Positions 23,534 to 27,595 of a DNA stretch of 27,595 bases are shown piece after piece. The stretch's first letter is position 1. Every line of letters begins with the position of its first letter. The stretch comes from Actinomycetes bacterium (GTDB taxonomy: Bacteria > Actinomycetota > Actinomycetes > Mycobacteriales > Micromonosporaceae), in NCBI GenBank assembly GCA_023402505.1, contig JAEYGD010000449.1:1-27595 (forward strand). Direction: 5' to 3'. Made by a program: the position numbers and the translations under genes. Under the pieces are notes generated by a model, which was not told where the DNA came from, made no database searches, and saw only the letters and a program-made list of their open reading frames with translations.

Positions 23534-25060
23534 ATGAGCAACGGGTGGGTGCTGCCCGACGAGGTGCTGCGCGACGCGCCGGCGTACACGCCGCGCCCCG
23601 GTGAGCTGGCCGACCTGGAGTTGCTGCTGACCGGGGCGTACACCCCGCTGGCCGGCTTCATGACCCGCGCCGACCTGGTGTCGGTGAGCCGGCGTGGCCG
23701 CCTCGCCGACGGTGCGCCCTGGCCGGTCCCGGTGACCCTCCAGGTGCCGGCGGCGCTCGCCCAGGGGCTGGACGCGCGGGATCCGGCGCGCCGCACGCTG
23801 GTGCTGACCGACGGCGAGGGCGCCCCCGTGGCGGCGCTGGAGGTGACCGACACCTGGCCGGTCCGCGACGGGGTGGCCGGCGTCGGCGGGCCGGTACGCA
23901 GGCTCGGCGACGGTGGTCACGGGCCGTTCCAGCGGTTGCGCCGCAGCCCCGAGGAGGTACGCGCGCTGCTGCCGCCCGGCCGGGTGCTCGGGGTGATCGC
24001 CGACCGTCCGCTGCACCGGCCGCAGCTCGCGCAGATCGCGCACGCCTCCCGCACCCTCGGCGCCCACCTGCTGGTCCTGATCCCGGTGGGCGAGGACGGT
24101 GCCGGGCTGCCGCAGGAGGCGCTGGTACGCAGCATCTTCGCCGCCCGCGACCGGATGCCCCCGGCGACCCTGGTCGCCGTGCCGCTGTCCCGCCGGCGGG
24201 AGGAGATCAGCGACGCGCTGCTGCGGGCCCGGGTGTCGGCGGCCTACGGCGTGACCCACCTGCTCTCCACCGGCGAGATGCTCTCCGGGGCCGGGCTGCG
24301 GGTGCTGGTCCCCCGCGAGCTCGCGTACGACAACCGGGACGGTCAGTGGCGCTGGCGGGAGGACATCCCGCCGCGCAACCGCCGGCTGGCGCTGACCCAG
24401 GCCGAGATCGACGACCTGCTGGACCGGGGCTTCCCCCTGCCGGAGTGGCACACGCCGCCGGCGGTGGCGAAGGAGCTGGTCCGGGCCCGCCCGCCCCGGC
24501 GCTTCCGCGGTCTGGTGATCTTCCTGACCGGCCTGTCCGGCTCCGGCAAGTCGACGATCGCGCGCGGGCTGGCGGACGCCCTGCGTGAGCAGGGCGAGCG
24601 GACGGTCACCCTGCTCGACGGGGACGTGGTGCGCCGGGAACTGTCGGCGGGGCTGGGCTTCAGCAAGGCCGACCGGGACGCGAACGTCCGCCGGATCGGT
24701 TGGGTGGCCGCCGAGATCGCCCGGCACCGGGGGGTGGCGATCTGCTGCCCGATCGCCCCGTACGCGCAGGCCCGGGCCACCGCCCGGGAGATGGCGCTGT
24801 CCGCCGGCGCCGGTTTCCTGCTGGTCCACGTCGCCACCCCGCTGGAGGTCTGCGAGCAGCGGGACCGCAAGGGCCTGTACGCGCGGGCCCGCGCGGGTCT
24901 GCTCACCGGGATGACCGGCGTCGACGACCCGTACGAGGAGCCGACCGACGCCGACCTGGTGATCGACACGACCGACCTGGGGGTCGACGAGGCGGTGCAG
25001 GGGGTTCTGCACCATCTGACCGAGACCGGCTGGGTCGAGCCGCGCCACCCCACGGTCTAG
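23534..25060 (+). CDS. cysC: degenerate ATP-sulfurylase domain fused to adenylylsulfate kinase
   Basis: A 508-residue two-domain protein. Residues about 330-505 are a normal-looking APS kinase, which phosphorylates adenylylsulfate to PAPS: P-loop GLSGSGKST (333-341), LDGDVVRREL (361-370), GFSKADRDANVRRIG, and the C-terminal RKGLYARARAGLLTGMTGVDDPYEEP. The serine that is transiently phosphorylated in E. coli CysC is Ala408 (CPIAPY). Residues 1-320 follow the ATP-sulfurylase fold (LLTGAYTPLAGFM; REDIPPRNRR..) but lack the catalytic motifs: QxRNPxHxxH is VIADRPLHRPQ (154-164) and GRDHAG is LSTGEMLSGAG (244-254). The N-domain is therefore probably not a sulfurylase; a regulatory or binding role is inferred. 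ATG at 23534 has GGGGG 4 nt upstream. Confidence 0.9.
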   Translation: MSNGWVLPDEVLRDAPAYTPRPGELADLELLLTGAYTPLAGFMTRADLVSVSRRGRLADGAPWPVPVTLQVPAALAQGLDARDPARRTLVLTDGEGAPVAALEVTDTWPVRDGVAGVGGPVRRLGDGGHGPFQRLRRSPEEVRALLPPGRVLGVIADRPLHRPQLAQIAHASRTLGAHLLVLIPVGEDGAGLPQEALVRSIFAARDRMPPATLVAVPLSRRREEISDALLRARVSAAYGVTHLLSTGEMLSGAGLRVLVPRELAYDNRDGQWRWREDIPPRNRRLALTQAEIDDLLDRGFPLPEWHTPPAVAKELVRARPPRRFRGLVIFLTGLSGSGKSTIARGLADALREQGERTVTLLDGDVVRRELSAGLGFSKADRDANVRRIGWVAAEIARHRGVAICCPIAPYAQARATAREMALSAGAGFLLVHVATPLEVCEQRDRKGLYARARAGLLTGMTGVDDPYEEPTDADLVIDTTDLGVDEAVQGVLHHLTETGWVEPRHPTV

Positions 25061-25100
25061 CGCCGCACCCGCCCTTTCGTGGGCGCGGTACGCGCGCTAG

Positions 25101-25120
25101 TGTTCATTCTTGTTGGAACA
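25101..25120. promoter_or_regulatory. candidate DeoR operator
   Basis: TGTTC (25101-25105) and GAACA (25116-25120) form an inverted repeat with 10 nt between. TGTT-type half sites recur every 10 bp (25101, 25111, and CGTTCG at 25121). A TAGTGT -10-like box at 25098-25103 overlaps the first half site. DeoR-family repressors typically bind such repeated TGTTC-like sites in their own promoter. Confidence 0.5.
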
Positions 25121-25168
25121 CGTTCGACCGCGTGAGAGTGCGCGGCGACCAGCACGGAGGTGCGGCGC

Positions 25169-25981
25169 ATGCTGGCGCAGCAGCGGCAGGCGGCCATCAT
25201 CGAGCGGGTCCGGGCGGCCGGCGGCGTACGCGTGACCGAGTTGGCCGCCGAGTTCGGCGTGTCGGACATGACCATCCGGCGCGACCTGGATTTCCTGCAC
25301 GAGCGCGGCCTGCTCGCCAAGGTCCACGGCGGCGCCACGATCACCGGCCCCGGATCCACCGACGAGCCCGGATTCCGGGCCAAGTCGGTCCGGCAACTCC
25401 CCGAGAAGGCCGCCATCGCGATCCGGGCCGCGGAGCTGGTCCGCCCCGGGGCGGCGATCGCCCTCTCCGCCGGCACCACCACCGCCGAACTGGCCCGCCG
25501 GCTGACCGACGTGCCCGGCCTCACCGTGGTGACCAACTCCCTCCCGGTGGCCGAGATCCTGCACGCCGGCGGGCGGCCGGACCAGACCGTCGTGCTCACC
25601 GGCGGTGTCCGTACGCCCTCCGACGCGCTGGTCGGGCCGCTCGCCGTCGCCGCGATCCGCGCGCTGCACCTGGACCTGCTGTTCCTGGGCGTCCACGGCA
25701 TCGGCGAACGGGCCGGCTTCACCACGCCCAACCTGATGGAGGCGGAGACCGACCGGGCGCTGGTGGCCGCGTCCGACCGCCTGGTGGTGCTCGCCGACCA
25801 CACCAAGTGGGGCACCGTCGGTCTCTCCTCGATCGTGGAGCTGTCCGCCGCCGACGTCCTGGTCACCGACGACGGGCTGCCCGACGACGCCCGGCGGGTA
25901 CTCGACGAGAAGGTCGGCGAGCTGGTCGTGGTCGACGGTGCGGGCCGGTCCACGGCGGCGAGCGGAGAGGTGACGCGGTGA
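25169..25981 (+). CDS. DeoR family transcriptional regulator
   Basis: A 270-residue sugar-responsive repressor. The N-terminal DeoR winged helix (about 4-57) reads QRQAAIIERVRAAGGVRVTELAAEFGVSDMTIRRDLDFLHERGLLAKVHGGA; the recognition helix is MTIRRDLDFL. The C-terminal sensor domain (about 75-235) has the sugar-phosphate-binding IALSAGTTTAEL and VVLADHTKWG. The ATG at 25169 is chosen over a GTG at 25160 because GGAGG (25156-25160) lies 8 nt upstream of it. Its stop overlaps the galT start (GTGA), so it likely controls galT and itself, with a galactose-derived phosphate as plausible ligand (inference). Confidence 0.93.
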   Translation: MLAQQRQAAIIERVRAAGGVRVTELAAEFGVSDMTIRRDLDFLHERGLLAKVHGGATITGPGSTDEPGFRAKSVRQLPEKAAIAIRAAELVRPGAAIALSAGTTTAELARRLTDVPGLTVVTNSLPVAEILHAGGRPDQTVVLTGGVRTPSDALVGPLAVAAIRALHLDLLFLGVHGIGERAGFTTPNLMEAETDRALVAASDRLVVLADHTKWGTVGLSSIVELSAADVLVTDDGLPDDARRVLDEKVGELVVVDGAGRSTAASGEVTR

Positions 25982-27054
25982 AGCGCAGCGCGATGGAGCT
26001 GGCCGACGGCCGTGAGCTGATCTACTTCGACGAGCGCGACGACGCCGTCCGTGACCAGCCGGACCGCCGGGAGCTGCCGGCGCCCCCACCGGCGTCGCAA
26101 CTCCGGCACGACCCGCTGACCGACGAGTGGGTGGCGGTGGCCGTACACCGGCAGACCCGGACCTTCCTGCCGCCGCCCGACCAGTGCCCGCTCTGCCCGT
26201 CCACCACCGGCCGGCTGAGCGAGATCCCCGCACCCGGCTACGACGTGGTGGTCTTCGAGAACCGTTTCCCCTCGCTGAGCGGCCGGATCGCCGAGGAGCC
26301 GGCGGAGATCACGCCGTTCACCCCGGTCCGGCCCGGCCAGGGGCGGTGCGAGGTGGTCTGCTTCACCGACGACCACAACGCCTCGTTCGCGAGCCTCACC
26401 CCCCGCCGGGTGCGCACCGTGCTGGACGCGCTCGCCGACCGGACCGCCGTCCTCGGCGACCTGCCGGGCGTGGAGCAGGTGTTTCCGTTCGAGAACCGGG
26501 GCGTGGAGATCGGGGTGACGCTGCACCACCCGCACGGGCAGATCTACGCGTACCCCTTCGTGACCCCGCGGACGCGGGCGCTGCTGGCCGCCGCCCGGCG
26601 GCACGCCGAACGCACCGGCGGGCGCAACCTGTACGCGGACGTGCTGGCCGCCGAGCGGGCCGCCGGCGAGCGGGTGGTCGCCGGCAACGAGCACTGGACG
26701 GCGTACGTGCCGGCGGCGGCGCGCTGGCCGTTCGAGGTGCACGTGGCCCCGCACCGGCCGGTGCCGGACATCCCGGCGCTCAGCGACGCCGAGCGGGACG
26801 CGTTCGGGCCGCTCTACCTCGACCTGCTGCGCCGCTTCGACGGGCTGTTCGACCTGCCGATGCCGTACATCGCGGCCTGGCACCAGGCCCCGGTCCGCGT
26901 CGACCGCGAGCTCGGGCACCTGCATCTGCATCTGTTCAGCATCCGGCGGGCCAAGGACAAGCTGAAGTACCTGGCCGGATCGGAGTCCGGGATGGGCGTC
27001 TTCATCAACGACATCGCCCCGGAACGCGCCGCCCAACTGCTCCGCGCGGCCTGA
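25978..27054 (+). CDS. galT: galactose-1-phosphate uridylyltransferase
   Basis: A 358-residue HIT-superfamily enzyme of the Leloir pathway exchanging UMP between UDP-glucose and galactose-1-phosphate. Active site HHPHGQ (183-188): His186 is the nucleophile, and His184 corresponds to a zinc ligand. Cys70 and Cys73 (CPLC) and His133 (DDHNASF) match the other zinc ligands of E. coli GalT. NRFPSL and HLHLHLFSIRR are also conserved. Length is typical. The GTG at 25978 overlaps the deoR stop and has GGAGAGG 7 nt upstream. No galK or galE follows in this window, which is unusual since DeoR-galT-galK is a common order in actinomycetes. Confidence 0.96.
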   Translation: MKRSAMELADGRELIYFDERDDAVRDQPDRRELPAPPPASQLRHDPLTDEWVAVAVHRQTRTFLPPPDQCPLCPSTTGRLSEIPAPGYDVVVFENRFPSLSGRIAEEPAEITPFTPVRPGQGRCEVVCFTDDHNASFASLTPRRVRTVLDALADRTAVLGDLPGVEQVFPFENRGVEIGVTLHHPHGQIYAYPFVTPRTRALLAAARRHAERTGGRNLYADVLAAERAAGERVVAGNEHWTAYVPAAARWPFEVHVAPHRPVPDIPALSDAERDAFGPLYLDLLRRFDGLFDLPMPYIAAWHQAPVRVDRELGHLHLHLFSIRRAKDKLKYLAGSESGMGVFINDIAPERAAQLLRAA

Positions 27055-27092
27055 GCTGCCCCGGGCCCGGCGGCCCGGCGGCCCGCTCGATA

Positions 27093-27180
27093 CCGGGACA
27101 GGGCGGGGGCCGGGACAGGCGCGGGAGCGCAGGACAGGGCGAGGGCCGGGACAGGGCGCGGGGGGCCCGGGACAGGGCCC
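27093..27180. repeat. degenerate GGGACAGG-periodic repeat
   Basis: The core GGACAG recurs at 27096, 27113, 27132, 27149 and 27170, at intervals of 17, 19, 17 and 21 bp, each embedded in CCGGGACAGGGCG-like units. It starts 38 bp after the galT stop. The G-runs (GGGG and longer) on the plus strand are regularly spaced, so G-quadruplex formation is conceivable. Confidence 0.75.
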
Positions 27181-27186
27181 CCCGCG
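27157..27186 (+). terminator. GC hairpin downstream of galT
   Basis: CGCGGGGGGCCC (27157-27168) and GGGCCCCCCGCG (27175-27186) are perfect 12-bp arms with loop GGGACA. Very stable; no U-tract. First candidate terminator for the deoR-galT transcript. Confidence 0.6.
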
Positions 27187-27333
27187 GGGAAGGGACGGCT
27201 GGCTGCGTACGACAGCCGGGAAGGCTGGCTGATCGGCACGCGCTGTCGCGAGGCGACGCGGTCAACCTTCCTGGACGCGACTGGCATCTCGTCCACCCAG
27301 GTCAACGAGGCGCGCCGGACGACGTCACGCCTC

Positions 27334-27361
27334 CCGGCGTGTCGCCTGTCCGACACGCCGG
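27334..27361. terminator. second hairpin in galT-icd gap
   Basis: CCGGCGTGTCG (27334-27344) and CGACACGCCGG (27351-27361) are perfect 11-bp arms around a 6-nt loop. Role uncertain; it lies 20 bp from the larger terminator. Confidence 0.55.
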
Positions 27362-27381
27362 CCGTGCGCCGCGTACGTCAG

Positions 27382-27430
27382 CGAGAAGGGCTCCTCCGCG
27401 ACGCCGGGCGTTGCGGAGGAGCCCTTCTCG
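27382..27430. terminator. bidirectional terminator between galT and icd
   Basis: CGAGAAGGGCTCCTCCGC (27382-27399) and GCGGAGGAGCCCTTCTCG (27413-27430) are perfect 18-bp arms. The 13-nt loop itself contains ACGCC/GGCGT, making the whole 49 bp almost palindromic. It lies 8 bp from the icd stop codon. Confidence 0.9.
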
Positions 27431-27437
27431 TGTCGCG

Positions 27438-27595
27438 TCAGGCGAGCCGGCGGGCCAGGTTCTCGTCCAGCGCGTTCATGAACTCGTCGGTGGTCAGCCA
27501 CGGGGCGTCCCGCGAGATGAGCAGCGCGAGGTCCTTGGTCATCTGGCCGCCCTCGACGGTGTCCACGATGACCTTCTCCAGCGTGTTCGCGAACT
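27438..27595 (-). CDS. icd: isocitrate dehydrogenase (NADP), C-terminal end (partial)
   Basis: Only the last 51 residues are in the window; the gene continues beyond the right edge. The sequence FANTLEKVIVDTVEGG, then QMTKDLALLISRDAPWLTTDEFMNALDENLARRLA, matches the C-terminus of homodimeric NADP-dependent isocitrate dehydrogenases: the LEKV-VDTVE-G-MTKDLALLI segment is highly conserved in this group. The enzyme converts isocitrate to 2-oxoglutarate in the TCA cycle. Stop codon TGA at 27440-27438 on the minus strand, with a strong terminator immediately downstream. Confidence 0.93.
   Translation of the reverse strand, partial: FANTLEKVIVDTVEGGQMTKDLALLISRDAPWLTTDEFMNALDENLARRLA

Larger units (their letters stand above)
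27055..27437. other. 383-bp non-coding stretch, highly structured
   Basis: Between galT and icd, which converge, there is no convincing gene. The stretch holds a quasi-periodic G-rich repeat (27093-27180), three strong hairpins (27157-27186, 27334-27361, 27382-27430) and a 195-bp unassigned middle section with a GGCTGGCTG duplication (27197 and 27222). The reading frames crossing it on either strand are low-complexity or unrelated to known families. Confidence 0.7.

Noticed and set aside
23534..24500. Functional ATP sulfurylase
   Set aside because: Both catalytic motifs are replaced, although the overall fold pattern is recognisable; only the kinase activity is called.
21995..25048. Minus-strand open frame of about 1017 codons opposite the glycosyltransferase and APS-kinase genes
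   Set aside because: It is the antisense shadow of two well-supported genes with clear motifs; its translation is Arg/Gly/Pro-rich with no domain, as expected from high GC content.
27187..27381. Gene remnant or small protein in the galT-icd gap
   Set aside because: Frames on both strands give sequences without recognisable family, start signal or consistent codon bias; kept as non-coding.

Overview
The window is very GC-rich DNA with G/C-dominated third codon positions, frequent GTG starts and many TANNNT boxes 6-8 nt upstream of start codons (leaderless transcription). Gene content (Ada-AlkA next to Ogt, DeoR-GalT, an actinobacterial NADP-isocitrate dehydrogenase C-terminus) and the palindromic intergenic repeats suggest an actinomycete, most likely a Micromonosporaceae such as Micromonospora. 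This assignment is inference from pattern, not from a search. The first 46 bases are a G homopolymer, probably a sequencing or assembly artefact at a contig end. I found no rRNA, tRNA, CRISPR array, phage or transposase.

Layout. 110-3404: small accessory genes (bacterial PH-domain protein, DHFR/RibD-like reductase, NmrA-like NAD(P)-binding protein behind a MerR-type promoter, two small unknown proteins, a GNAT acetyltransferase). 3413-5321: ychF and a peptidase S51 (PepE-like) gene, both minus strand. 5437-7385: a MarR regulator divergent from an EamA-family exporter with a striking 28-bp operator between them; the exporter frame runs 229 bp antisense into an unknown minus-strand gene. 7639-9653: alkA (Ada-AlkA fusion) and ogt, an alkylation-repair operon; alkA carries an in-frame palindromic repeat element. 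9691-13418: two translationally coupled ABC exporter half-transporters forming a heterodimer with one degenerate ATP site. 13527-14840: secreted M23 peptidase with a C-terminal propeller-like repeat region, divergent from a small LuxR-type HTH protein (15158-15451). 15492-18056: a valyl-tRNA synthetase with archaeal/rickettsial-type sequence signatures. 18181-21703: a minus-strand operon of two ATPases and two ABC-2 permeases. 21911-27054: plus-strand glycosyltransferase 2, a fusion of a degenerate ATP-sulfurylase domain with an APS kinase, a DeoR repressor and galT. 27438-27595: C-terminal end of icd, minus strand.

Most genes are housekeeping or common accessory genes. The least ordinary items are the APS kinase fused to a sulfurylase domain that has lost its catalytic motifs, the palindromic element embedded in the alkA reading frame, the MerR-type 19-bp-spacer promoter without a MerR gene, the 17-bp tandem repeat that encodes the MarR stop, and the strongly structured non-coding stretch between galT and icd. 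No complete new defence or biosynthetic system is evident; the best candidate for an uncharacterised module is the glycosyltransferase / APS-kinase fusion / DeoR / GalT stretch, possibly concerned with surface-glycan sugar and sulfate metabolism.
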